Under the pieces are notes generated by a model, which had not been told where the DNA came from, ran no database searches, and saw only the letters and a list, made by a program, of their open reading frames with translations. Positions 57,396 to 64,000 of a stretch of DNA of 64,000 nucleotides are shown here, piece after piece. The stretch's first letter is position 1. Each line of letters starts with the position of its first letter. The DNA comes from Stenotrophomonas maltophilia (GTDB lineage: Bacteria; Pseudomonadota; Gammaproteobacteria; Xanthomonadales; Xanthomonadaceae): contig NZ_NERD01000002.1 in assembly GCF_002799155.1 (NCBI RefSeq), positions 2,294,001 through 2,358,000 of the forward strand. Direction: 5' to 3'. Both the position numbers and the translations under genes were made by a program.

Positions 57396-58052
57396 TCACG
57401 CGGCCTCGAAGCGTGCCCGCACCTCGGCGGTTACCGCCGGCATCGGCAGGAAGCGCGGTTGCCCACGCACGCGTTGCAGCCAGGCACGCACCTCGGGGAA
57501 CGGCTGCAGGCTGATACCGCCTTCGCCTGCCACATCGGTGTAGGCGAACAGCGCGATGTCGGCGATGCCGTACCCACTTCCGGTGAACCACGGCGCCTGG
57601 CGCAGGTGCTGCTCCATCACCGCCAGTGCAGTAGCAGCACGTTCATGCAGGCGTGGCAGTTCGGCACGGCGCGCCGACTCAGGCGGCGTCCAGCCACGGA
57701 TGAAGCGCGCCACCGCCACGCACGGCTCGTGCGTGTACTGCTCGAAGAACATCCAGCTCAACGCCTGCGCGCGCTCCCAGCCATCGGTGGGCAGGTAGGG
57801 GGTGCCTTCGGCCAGCCAGAACAGGATCGCATTGGATTCGGTCAGCACGCGGCCATCGTCGCGGACGATCAACGGCACCTTGGCATTCGGATTGAGCGCG
57901 AGGAACTCGGGGGTGTGGGTCTGGCCATGGGCACTGTCCACTTCCACCCAGCGGTAGCGGCTGCCGAGCTGCTCCAGCAGCAGACGGACCTTGTGGCAAT
58001 TGCCTGACACCGACATGCCGTGCACCGTCAACGGGACGCGCTCTTCCACCAT
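57396..58052 (-). CDS. glutathione S-transferase family protein
   Basis: A 218-residue GST. The N-terminal thioredoxin-like domain contains VHGMSVSGNCHKVRLLLEQLG, NPNAKVPLIVRDDGRVLTESNAIL with the cis-Pro and Glu-Ser glutathione-binding pair. The helical C-terminal domain includes WFTGSGYGIADIALFAYTDVA. The start is ATG 58052, preceded by GGAG at six bases; an ATG four codons upstream (58064) lacks such a site. It lies 78 bases upstream of the fused E1 gene on the same strand, possibly in one unit. Substrate unknown. Confidence 0.87.
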   Translation of the reverse strand: MVEERVPLTVHGMSVSGNCHKVRLLLEQLGSRYRWVEVDSAHGQTHTPEFLALNPNAKVPLIVRDDGRVLTESNAILFWLAEGTPYLPTDGWERAQALSWMFFEQYTHEPCVAVARFIRGWTPPESARRAELPRLHERAATALAVMEQHLRQAPWFTGSGYGIADIALFAYTDVAGEGGISLQPFPEVRAWLQRVRGQPRFLPMPAVTAEVRARFEAA

Positions 58053-58145
58053 GGCCTGCTCCATCGGATCCGGCCAGCGGCCGGCTGGGTGCAGTCTGGC
58101 AAGCACGCCGGTGAATGCCAAGCGCGGGTGCAACATGGCGACGCG

Positions 58146-58173
58146 GCAGTGCCGGCCGCTGGCCGGCACTACC
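58146..58173 (-). repeat. SMAG/REP palindrome
   Basis: The GTAG head is on the minus strand (GGTAGTGCCGGCC), then GGCCGGCACTGC after an AGC loop. The left end shows CAGT instead of GTAGT, so that arm is slightly decayed. It stands between the GNAT stop (58183) and the GST gene. Confidence 0.8.
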
Positions 58174-58182
58174 GGGCAACGC

Positions 58183-58725
58183 TCAGCGCGCGCGCTGCCG
58201 CCACTGCTCGCGCGACTGGCCCCAGATCTGCATGGGCTTGTCGTTGTACGGCGCTGGCAACTCCCCCATGCGCAGCAGGGTGCTGCCCAGCTTGCGCGCG
58301 ACCGCCCGCGAGTTGTCGTTGTTCTCGGCGATGGTGTGGATCACCTCCTCCCAGCCCAGCGTGTCGAAGGCCCAGTCGATCGCTGCAACCGCCGCCTCCG
58401 GCGCATAGCCCCTGCCCCAGCTGGCGTGGCGGATGCCCCAACCGACCTCGGTACCCGGCCAGTCCTGCGGCTGCCACGGTCCCGTCCGCCCGATCCAGTC
58501 GCCGCTGGATTTCTCGATCACGCTGAACATCGAGAAGCCGAACAGCTGCCAGGCGCCGGCCAGGCTGCAGAAACCACGCCAGGCCACCGACGGCGGCTGT
58601 ACGCCACCCAGGGTACGCATCGCGTCCTCGTCGGCGCAGAAGGCCAGATACGGTTCATAGTCCTCACGCAGCAGCGGGCGCAGGATCAGCCGCTCGGTTT
58701 CGATGCGCAGGTCGAAGATGCTCAT
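58183..58725 (-). CDS. GNAT family N-acetyltransferase (RimJ/RimL-like)
   Basis: A 180-residue acetyltransferase: IETERLILRPLLREDYEPYLAF start, then EVGWGIRHASWGRGYAPEAAVAAIDWAFDTLG (acetyl-CoA loop) and IHTIAENNDNSRAVARKLG. These features place it in the RimJ/RimL group. Acceptor unknown; it could be a protein N-terminus or a small amine. GGAG lies five bases before ATG 58725. Confidence 0.88.
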   Translation of the reverse strand: MSIFDLRIETERLILRPLLREDYEPYLAFCADEDAMRTLGGVQPPSVAWRGFCSLAGAWQLFGFSMFSVIEKSSGDWIGRTGPWQPQDWPGTEVGWGIRHASWGRGYAPEAAVAAIDWAFDTLGWEEVIHTIAENNDNSRAVARKLGSTLLRMGELPAPYNDKPMQIWGQSREQWRQRAR

Positions 58726-58802
58726 GCCGACTCCATGTCGAGGGGGCGTCCATGATGAAGGATTGCCTCCCTGCGCGGATGAACATCGCCGGCTGCAACG
58801 AA

Positions 58803-58826
58803 ACGGGCCGGCATGGGCCGGCCCGT
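58803..58826 (-). terminator. Hairpin at the 3' end of the glycine-zipper gene
   Basis: A stem ACGGGCCGGC against GCCGGCCCGT around ATGG. On the minus strand it is followed by TTTCGTTG. It lies 24 bases past the stop at 58851. Confidence 0.6.
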
Positions 58827-58850
58827 CGGGTGTTGCGTGCAGCGCCTGGA

Positions 58851-59696
58851 TTACTGGCGCGTGGCCGCGGCGGTGCCACCGGCGGCAGCGGTCTGCGTGA
58901 CCAGCTGGCCATCGACCACCGGCAGGCGATCGCTGGCCGGCTTGTTGTCCATGCGCACGGTCTTCTCGGCGCCGTCATAGCGATAGGTCACGTTGTACCC
59001 CTTCACCACATCATTGGTACCCATGGCGATGCGGTTACCCGGCTTGCTGGCCATGCGCATGGTGCCGGTGGTGCCGTCTTCGTTGCGGTAGGTCACGTTG
59101 TAGCCGGTGACGCGGCTCGACTGGGAGGTCGCGGTCTCGGTGTGGCACTGGCGCTCGGTGCGGTTGACCACGCGGCCACCCACATGGCGCTTGTCGACCT
59201 GGTTGCCGATGAAACCGCCGGCCACTGCACCGGCTGCGGTCGCAGCCTTCTTGCCGTTGCCGCCGCCGACCTGGTTGCCGAGCAGGCCACCGACCACAGC
59301 ACCGACCACGGTGCCGCCGACGTTGCCGTCACGTTCCGGCAGGCGCTCCTGGACCGTCACGTCCTGGCAGACCTCATGCGGGGTCTGGGTGGTGGAGGTC
59401 TCACGCACCGCATCGGTGCCGATCACGGTGGCATACGCCTTCTGCTTTTCAGTGATCGGATCGACCTTCAGCACATCGGCATACTCCAGCCCACGCGGCG
59501 CGGACGGGTCGAGCTGGTCACCACGCGCGCCATCGTCGGTGGCGCTGCCATCGACCAGGCGCGACTCGCCGTTGGGGGTTGCGGCGCTGATGGAATCGGG
59601 CGACTTGTCGCCACTCTTCATGAAGGCGGCGGTGGCGATGCCACCGACCAGCAGCGCGCCCGCTGCGACCAGGACAGTTGTAGTTGTGCTTTTCAT
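58851..59696 (-). CDS. Glycine-zipper 2TM domain protein
   Basis: A 281-residue envelope protein. Residues 1-25 (STTTTVLVAAGALLVGGIATAAFM) form a signal anchor or signal peptide. The middle carries the glycine-zipper GGTVVGAVVGGLLGNQVGGGNGKKAATAAGAVAGGFIGNQV, typical of 17-kDa surface-antigen-like proteins. Two paired copies of a GYNVTYR...TMRMxxKP motif (residues about 205-265) follow. The start is ATG 59696 after AAGGAG. It may insert in or act near the outer membrane; function unknown. Confidence 0.83.
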   Translation of the reverse strand: MKSTTTTVLVAAGALLVGGIATAAFMKSGDKSPDSISAATPNGESRLVDGSATDDGARGDQLDPSAPRGLEYADVLKVDPITEKQKAYATVIGTDAVRETSTTQTPHEVCQDVTVQERLPERDGNVGGTVVGAVVGGLLGNQVGGGNGKKAATAAGAVAGGFIGNQVDKRHVGGRVVNRTERQCHTETATSQSSRVTGYNVTYRNEDGTTGTMRMASKPGNRIAMGTNDVVKGYNVTYRYDGAEKTVRMDNKPASDRLPVVDGQLVTQTAAAGGTAAATRQ

Positions 59697-59859
59697 GACC
59701 TGCTCCTTGCGGACCATCCGCAACGTTCTCGAGCCAGATTGCAGCATGCGCCGCCTGAACGGAATCTCCACATTTCCTGCTCATCCCTGTAACCCATTCA
59801 GCATCGGGAAATGCTGGGCCCGTGGTAGCGTTTGCATGTTCCCCACCAGGATTCCCGCC

Positions 59860-60075
59860 ATGGCCAACCCGATGCTGCTGCCGCTACTGCAATGGGCCCG
59901 CCGGCTGCGCTACCCGACCCTGTTCAAGCTTACCGCCGGCCTGTTCGTGCTGACGCTGTTCATCCCGGACCCGATCCCGTTCGTCGATGAGCTGGTGCTG
60001 GGCTTCGGTACGCTGCTGCTGGCCAACTGGAAGAGCCGCAACGCCCCAACGCCGCCACCGCTGGAACAGCGTTGA
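59860..60075 (+). CDS. DUF6116 family membrane protein
   Basis: A 71-residue protein: ANPMLLPLLQWARRLRYPTLFKLTAGLFVLTLFIPDPIPFVDELVLGFGTLLLANWK, with two hydrophobic segments. The length and the DPIPFVDE motif match DUF6116. ATG 59860 is preceded by AGGA nine bases upstream; ATG 59836 is an alternative start. Its TGA overlaps the TTG of the TatD-family gene (TTGA), so the two are translationally coupled. Confidence 0.75.
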   Translation: MANPMLLPLLQWARRLRYPTLFKLTAGLFVLTLFIPDPIPFVDELVLGFGTLLLANWKSRNAPTPPPLEQR

Positions 60076-60851
60076 GCGTGCTGGTCGACAGCCACTGCCA
60101 CCTTGACGCCAGCGAGTTCGACCGTGACCGCGCTGCCGTGGTCGAGCGTGCGCAGGCGGCCGGCGTGCGCCTGCAGGTGGTGCCGGCAGTGACCGCGGCC
60201 AGCTGGCCGAAGCTGCGCGAGGTCTGCCAGCAGGCCCCGGGGCTGTATCCGGCCTACGGCCTGCATCCGATGTTCCTGGCCGAGCACCAGCCTGGGCACC
60301 TGCCGCTGCTGCGCGAATGGATCGAACGCGAACGCCCCTGCGCGATCGGCGAATGTGGTCTGGACTTCTTCGTTGAAGGCCTGGATGCCGAGGCGCAACA
60401 GGCATATTTCATCGGTCAGCTGGAGCTGGCCCGTGAATTCGAGCTGCCGGTGATCGTGCATGCACGGCGCGCAGTGGATGCGGTGATTGCCGCGATCCGT
60501 CGCGTCGGCGGCCTGCGCGGTGTGGTGCACAGCTTTTCCGGCAGTCCGGAACAGGCAGCGCAACTGCACCGGCAGGGCTTCCTGCTCGGGCTCGGCGGCC
60601 CGTTGACCTACGAACGCGCGCAGCGCCTGCAGCGGCTGGTGCGCGAGATGCCGCTGGAACAACTGCTGCTGGAGACCGACGCCCCCGACCAGCCCGACGC
60701 CGGCATCCGCGGCCAACGCAACGAACCGGAACGTCTGGCGACCATTGCCCGGCACGTGGCCGCGCTGCGCGGGATGGAGCTGGACGCGGTGGCACATGCG
60801 ACGACGGAGAATGCGCGGCGGTTGTTCAACTTGCCCGCCATTCAACGGTAG
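60072..60851 (+). CDS. TatD family hydrolase (YjjV-like)
   Basis: A 259-residue metal-dependent deoxyribonuclease-type hydrolase. It shows DSHCHLDASEFDRD (metal HxH), AIGECGLDFFVEG, PVIVHARRAVD, VVHSFSGSPEQA and LLLETDAPDQPDAGIRGQRNEPERL. The last segment is close to the YjjV branch of the TatD family. The start is uncertain: TTG 60072 overlaps the previous stop, and GTG 60078 gives a shorter leader. The stop TAG is part of the SMAG repeat that begins at 60848. Confidence 0.88.
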   Translation: MSVLVDSHCHLDASEFDRDRAAVVERAQAAGVRLQVVPAVTAASWPKLREVCQQAPGLYPAYGLHPMFLAEHQPGHLPLLREWIERERPCAIGECGLDFFVEGLDAEAQQAYFIGQLELAREFELPVIVHARRAVDAVIAAIRRVGGLRGVVHSFSGSPEQAAQLHRQGFLLGLGGPLTYERAQRLQRLVREMPLEQLLLETDAPDQPDAGIRGQRNEPERLATIARHVAALRGMELDAVAHATTENARRLFNLPAIQR

Positions 60852-60920
60852 TGCCGGCCTCTGGCCGGCATCTGCACTGATTCAATCATTCCGAAGTTGC
60901 CGGCCAGCGGCCGGCACTAC
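60848..60920. repeat. SMAG/REP dimer overlapping the TatD-family stop codon
   Basis: Head one is GTAGTGCCGGCC/GGCCGGCAT (60848-60869). Head two, inverted, is GTTGCCGGCC/GGCCGGCACTAC (60896-60920). The TAG of the first GTAG is the stop codon of the upstream gene, and the dimer ends two bases before the tcdA stop. The convergent intergenic space is thus entirely repeat. Confidence 0.92.
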
Positions 60921-60922
60921 CG

Positions 60923-61750
60923 TCACGCGTCGGCGTGATCCTCGACCACTTCCGCCTTGACCTTCTTCGGCTCCAGCAGCATCTCCAGCGCCTTGCCGAC
61001 CGCCGCGAAGGCGAACGCGCCGGTAATGTGGGTTGCCGCGCCCAGGCCGGCGCCACAGTCCAGCTTCAACGCCGCATCAGCGCCCAGGTTCGGACGGATG
61101 CCGCAGACGCTGCCATCGGCCTGCGGGTACTTCACATTCTCCAGCGAATACACCGCTGGCACGCCGAAATAGCGCTTGGCATTCTTCGGGAAGTTGAATT
61201 CGCTGCGCAGCTTCTTGCGGATCAGCGCCAGCATGGCGTCGTGCTCGGTGCGCGAGACATCGCGGATACGCACCAGGGTCGGGTCGGTACGGCCACCGGC
61301 GGCGCCAACGGTCAGCAGCGGCAGCTTGCGGCGGCGGCACCAGGCGATCGTCTCGACCTTGACCCGGAAGCTGTCGCACGCATCGATCACCAGATCGAAT
61401 CCGCGGTCCAGCAGCTCGGCCATGTTGGACACGGTCAGGAACGCCTGCACGGCGTCGACCTCGATGTCCGGGTTGATCGCACGGCAGCGCTCGGCCATCG
61501 CTTCGGACTTGTTGCGGCCGTAGTTGCCTTCCAGCGCCGGCAGCTGCCGGTTGGTGTTGGACACGCAGATATCGTCGGCATCGATCAGGGTCAGGTGACC
61601 GACGGCCGAACGGGCCAGCGCCTCCACCACCCACGAGCCGACGCCGCCCATGCCAACCACCGCCACGCGGCTGCCCTGCAGGCGCTCGAGTGCACCCACG
61701 CCATACAGCCGTTCGATGCCGGCGAAGCGTTGTTTGACCTGTTCGTTCAT
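60923..61750 (-). CDS. tcdA: tRNA threonylcarbamoyladenosine dehydratase
   Basis: A 275-residue ThiF/E1-like enzyme that makes cyclic t6A at position 37 of ANN-decoding tRNAs using ATP. It shows QRFAGIERLYGVGALERLQGSRVAVVGMGGVGSWVVEALARSAVG (nucleotide fold), LIDADDICVSNTNRQL and DAVQAFLTVSN. The length and motif order fit TcdA (CsdL). Start ATG 61750. Confidence 0.93.
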   Translation of the reverse strand: MNEQVKQRFAGIERLYGVGALERLQGSRVAVVGMGGVGSWVVEALARSAVGHLTLIDADDICVSNTNRQLPALEGNYGRNKSEAMAERCRAINPDIEVDAVQAFLTVSNMAELLDRGFDLVIDACDSFRVKVETIAWCRRRKLPLLTVGAAGGRTDPTLVRIRDVSRTEHDAMLALIRKKLRSEFNFPKNAKRYFGVPAVYSLENVKYPQADGSVCGIRPNLGADAALKLDCGAGLGAATHITGAFAFAAVGKALEMLLEPKKVKAEVVEDHADA

Positions 61751-61829
61751 CGGGCTATTTTAACGTGCAGGTGCCGGCACCTGCAGTGCGCCTGCATCGA
61801 ACCCACCGTTGCACGCCCGGAGAGCCCGC

Positions 61830-62264
61830 ATGAACGACAGCCCGCCCCGCCGCCTGTCCACCGCCCAGCGCTACCTGTTCGTACTGTGCCTGGGCCTGTT
61901 GATCGGTTTGATCGCCACCGTGATGGTCGGTCGCGCCCTGCAGGCGCGTCGCGACCCGTTCCCGGCCAGCCTGATGCAGGTGATGCAGCGGCAGTCGCAA
62001 CTGCTGCTGCAGGCGCAGCAGCAGAACCGCTGCAGCCTGGCCGACAGCGTGCCGCGGCTGCAGGCGCTGCGCCTGCTGTCCAACGACCTGGACCAGGCCT
62101 TTCCGGGGCTGAAGGACAGTGCACGGTTCCAGCAGCACGCCAGCCAGCTGCGCGGCAACCTCAACGCGGCACTGGCCTCACCGCCAGGCGACTGCAAGGC
62201 CCTGGCCCAGGTGGGGGAAACACTGCAGGCGGACTGCCGCGCCTGCCACCAGGATTTCCGCTGA
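61830..62264 (+). CDS. Membrane-anchored c-type cytochrome-like protein (C-terminal CxxCH)
   Basis: A 144-residue protein with one membrane helix (YLFVLCLGLLIGLIATVMV, residues 17-35), then a helical periplasmic part with QRQSQLLLQAQQQNR, and at the very end a heme site CRACHQDFR (CxxCH). A single C-terminal CxxCH after a four-helix-type region resembles cytochrome c prime/c556 proteins. Residue pairs such as NRCSLAD and GDCKAL add two more cysteines. Start ATG 61830; GGAGAG lies a few bases upstream. Electron partner unknown. Confidence 0.75.
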   Translation: MNDSPPRRLSTAQRYLFVLCLGLLIGLIATVMVGRALQARRDPFPASLMQVMQRQSQLLLQAQQQNRCSLADSVPRLQALRLLSNDLDQAFPGLKDSARFQQHASQLRGNLNAALASPPGDCKALAQVGETLQADCRACHQDFR

Positions 62265-62401
62265 GGGCGCATTCATCCTGCAGCCGGGCACCGCGCGCAC
62301 GGTTGGCGCGTTGTTCACGTTCGAAAGGAGAGGATTCCTCCACCCTGCTGCATGACGCAGTACCACCCAACACACCCGCCTTCACGGCCAGGAGACGCCC
62401 C

Positions 62402-62896
62402 ATGAAGATCCAGCTCATCGCCGCCAGCGCCATCACTACCCTCGCGCTGGCCGGCTGTGCCACCTCGCCCGGTTACGGTGGCGGCGGTTACAACAACGGC
62501 TACAACAACGGCGGCTACGGCAACAATGGCGGGTACAACCAGGGCCGCTGCGCCGACTGCGGCATCGTCACCCGCATCAATACCGTGCCCTCGGGCCGCA
62601 CCGCGCCCAGCGCAACCGGCGCGATCCTCGGCGGCATCGTCGGTGCCGTGGCCGGCCATGAAATCTCCGACCACACCGGTGGCAGCCGTGGCAACAAGAA
62701 CATCGCCGCCGCTGCGGGCGCGGTCGGTGGCGCCCTGGCTGGCAACCAGATCCAGAAGAATGTCACCAGCGATACCTACGACATCAGCGTGCGCATGGAT
62801 GATGGCCGCACCATCGTGGTCAACCAGCGCGATCTCGGCGGTATCCGCGAGAACACCTACGTGCGCGTAGTCAACGGCAAGGTCATCCTGCGCTGA
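62402..62896 (+). CDS. Glycine-zipper 2TM lipoprotein (SlyB/17-kDa antigen-like)
   Basis: A 164-residue protein with a lipobox signal (LALAGC, Cys19). A Gly/Asn/Tyr-rich stretch (GYGGGGYNNGYNNGGYGNNGGYNQG, residues 24-48) follows, with a cysteine pair CADCG. Next is a glycine zipper (AILGGIVGAVAGHEI, AAAGAVGGALAGNQIQKN) and the conserved C-terminal beta segment YDISVRMDDGRTIVVNQRDLGGIRENTYVRVV. It is an outer-membrane lipoprotein of the SlyB class. The 137-base spacer to the cytochrome gene contains no obvious gene. Confidence 0.87.
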   Translation: MKIQLIAASAITTLALAGCATSPGYGGGGYNNGYNNGGYGNNGGYNQGRCADCGIVTRINTVPSGRTAPSATGAILGGIVGAVAGHEISDHTGGSRGNKNIAAAAGAVGGALAGNQIQKNVTSDTYDISVRMDDGRTIVVNQRDLGGIRENTYVRVVNGKVILR

Positions 62897-62919
62897 CCTG
62901 CACCGGGCCAACGGCAAAG

Positions 62920-62947
62920 AAAAAGGCCCGCTTGCGCGGGCCTTTTT
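62920..62947. terminator. Terminator between the glycine-zipper and cold-shock genes
   Basis: A stem AAAAAGGCCCGC with GCGGGCCTTTTT around TTGC: 12 bp including the A5/T5 ends. It is bidirectional, between two convergent genes. Confidence 0.9.
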
Positions 62948-62968
62948 CGTGCCGTCGGGCGGCGGGTA

Positions 62969-63178
62969 TTACACCGGCTGCACCTTGTCAGCCTGCAGGC
63001 CCTTCTGGCCCTGCACGACTTCAAAGCTGACAGACTGGCCTTCCTTGAGGCTCTTGAAGCCCTGGGTCTCGATGGCACGGAAGTGAACGAACACATCCTC
63101 GCCATTGGCACGGCTGATGAAGCCGAAGCCCTTCGCATCGTTGAACCACTTCACGGTACCGTTCTCGCGATCAGCCAT
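62969..63178 (-). CDS. Cold-shock domain protein (CspA family)
   Basis: A 69-residue single cold-shock domain: [64 protein letters not shown], with RNP1 (KGFGFI) and RNP2 (VFVHF). It binds single-strand RNA/DNA as an RNA chaperone. The start is ATG 63178 after GGGAG; the open frame further upstream is the leader. The 63179-63413 region ahead of it is 235 bases with no gene and probably holds a long regulated 5' leader. Confidence 0.93.
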   Translation of the reverse strand: MADRENGTVKWFNDAKGFGFISRANGEDVFVHFRAIETQGFKSLKEGQSVSFEVVQGQKGLQADKVQPV

Positions 63179-63413
63179 CTCACTAACTCCCTTTGACTCT
63201 CTCTTGTGTTGGATACGCCTGTTTGGGCGGCTGACAAGCAAGGGGGAAGCGAGGTGCATCGATGCAGCGGATCGGGAAGATCTTGCTTCATCAGGCCACG
63301 ATCCACGGTGACCTTGCCAAGCTCAGCGACTGCAACTTAACCCGCCCAAAACGAAAAAGCAACTGGCAAAATCTTTCACTGTCAACCCCAAAACGGACAC
63401 CATACGGGACAGC

Positions 63414-63899
63414 ATGGGCCTCTCATTCATCTTATATCTGCTAGCGGTCATTTTTGTCCTGATCGGCATCGCCGGCATCGTCCTGCCGGCCCTTCCGGGC
63501 ATCCCGCTGGTGTTCATCGGACTGCTGCTGGCCGCCTGGGCCGACGGCTTCGCCCATGTCGGCTGGCCCACCCTCGTCGCACTTGGCGTACTGACCCTGC
63601 TTTCACTGCTGGCCGACGTGCTGGCGACCGTGGTCGGAGCGCAGCGCGTCGGCGCCAGCCGCAAGGCCCTGTGGGGCACCTTTGCCGGCAGCATCGTCGG
63701 CCTGTTCTTCATGCCCATCGGCCTGTTTGCGGGACCACTGATCGGCGCGCTGCTCGGTGAGTACTGGCATACCCGCGAACTCGGCCGCTCGACCAAGGTC
63801 GGCCTGGCCACCTGGCTCGGCATCCTGCTGGGCCTGGCACTGAAACTGGCGGTGGTGATCGCGATGCTGGGCCTGTTCGCGTTCGCCTGGTTCTTCTGA
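63414..63899 (+). CDS. DUF456 family membrane protein
   Basis: A 161-residue protein with about four or five membrane helices: ILYLLAVIFVLIGIAGIVLPALPGIPLVFIGLLLAAWADGF at the start (the PGxP loop of DUF456), a Gly-rich GTFAGSIVGLFFMPIGLFAGPLIGALLGEYWHTREL in the middle, and a final hydrophobic pair of helices. Function unknown. ATG 63414 is the natural start. The 101 bases after the stop show no further gene in the window. Confidence 0.85.
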   Translation: MGLSFILYLLAVIFVLIGIAGIVLPALPGIPLVFIGLLLAAWADGFAHVGWPTLVALGVLTLLSLLADVLATVVGAQRVGASRKALWGTFAGSIVGLFFMPIGLFAGPLIGALLGEYWHTRELGRSTKVGLATWLGILLGLALKLAVVIAMLGLFAFAWFF

Positions 63900-64000
63900 G
63901 CTACCGGGCCTTCACACCACGCGCACGCTGTGGCCGTGCATAAACCATGGGGCTGGCCGCGACCCGGTACAGCCGCCACACTGTGCGATTCCCGTACCCA

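Noticed and set aside
60935-62896. Open frame running across tcdA, the cytochrome and the zipper lipoprotein
   Set aside because: Only the last 164 codons (from 62402) form a sensible protein with a lipobox; the rest is antisense or out-of-frame shadow.

Overview
The window is about 67% GC, with dense, short-spaced genes and the codon style of the gammaproteobacterial family Xanthomonadaceae. The gene set (kynurenine-pathway NAD genes, methionine synthase split into two proteins, a 180-kDa-class NAD-glutamate dehydrogenase, RND pump genes) fits Stenotrophomonas. So do many GTAG-headed palindromes of the kind described as SMAG/REP elements in S. maltophilia. The S. maltophilia complex is the likely source. 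I see no prophage, insertion sequence, integrase, CRISPR array, tRNA or rRNA; this looks like ordinary chromosomal backbone carrying many small palindromic repeats.

Layout. 1-6.7 kb (+): tryptophan/kynurenine to NAD genes (end of 3-hydroxyanthranilate dioxygenase, kynU, kmo), running with 1-4 base overlaps into sbcB, a DUF2461 gene and an aldo/keto reductase, then a DUF2939 gene. 6.8-13.8 kb (-): 5'-nucleotidase, nadK and the giant NAD-glutamate dehydrogenase. 14.1-19.2 kb (+): a TetR regulator with an RND adaptor and pump. 19.3-20.9 kb (-): a small membrane protein and an acyl-CoA dehydrogenase. 21.0-25.8 kb (+): an ArsR-methyltransferase fusion regulator and the two halves of MetH. 25.9-33.2 kb: an MFS carrier (+), then (-) an OafA-type acyltransferase, DUF2058 protein, slyX, ugd, FKBP and glutathione peroxidase. 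33.5-38.1 kb (+): a YtrA-type GntR/ABC operon followed by a nine-repeat GSGD protein and two lipoproteins. 38.2-43.4 kb: fumC (-), purB (+), a gene-free stretch with two copies of a nested-hairpin element, and roxA (+). 43.4-50.0 kb (+): a GNAT protein and the sucA-sucB-lpdA operon. 50.1-58.7 kb (-): two small envelope genes, dnaB, FMN reductase, asparagine synthetase, a fused alpha-beta 2-oxoacid dehydrogenase E1, a glutathione transferase and a GNAT enzyme. 58.8-63.9 kb: a glycine-zipper protein, DUF6116, a TatD-family nuclease, tcdA, a membrane cytochrome, a second glycine-zipper lipoprotein, a cold-shock protein and a DUF456 protein.

How genes work together. kynU/kmo and the dioxygenase lead to quinolinate and NAD, and nadK turns NAD into NADP. 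sucABC-lpdA and fumC are TCA-cycle steps, and glutamate dehydrogenase feeds 2-oxoglutarate into them. The ArsR-methyltransferase regulator, its palindrome and the split metH form a methionine/SAM-cycle unit. The least explained parts are the fused E1/asparagine-synthetase pair (53-57 kb), the GSGD-repeat YtrA operon (33.5-38.1 kb), and the nested-hairpin repeats at 41.4-41.8 kb.
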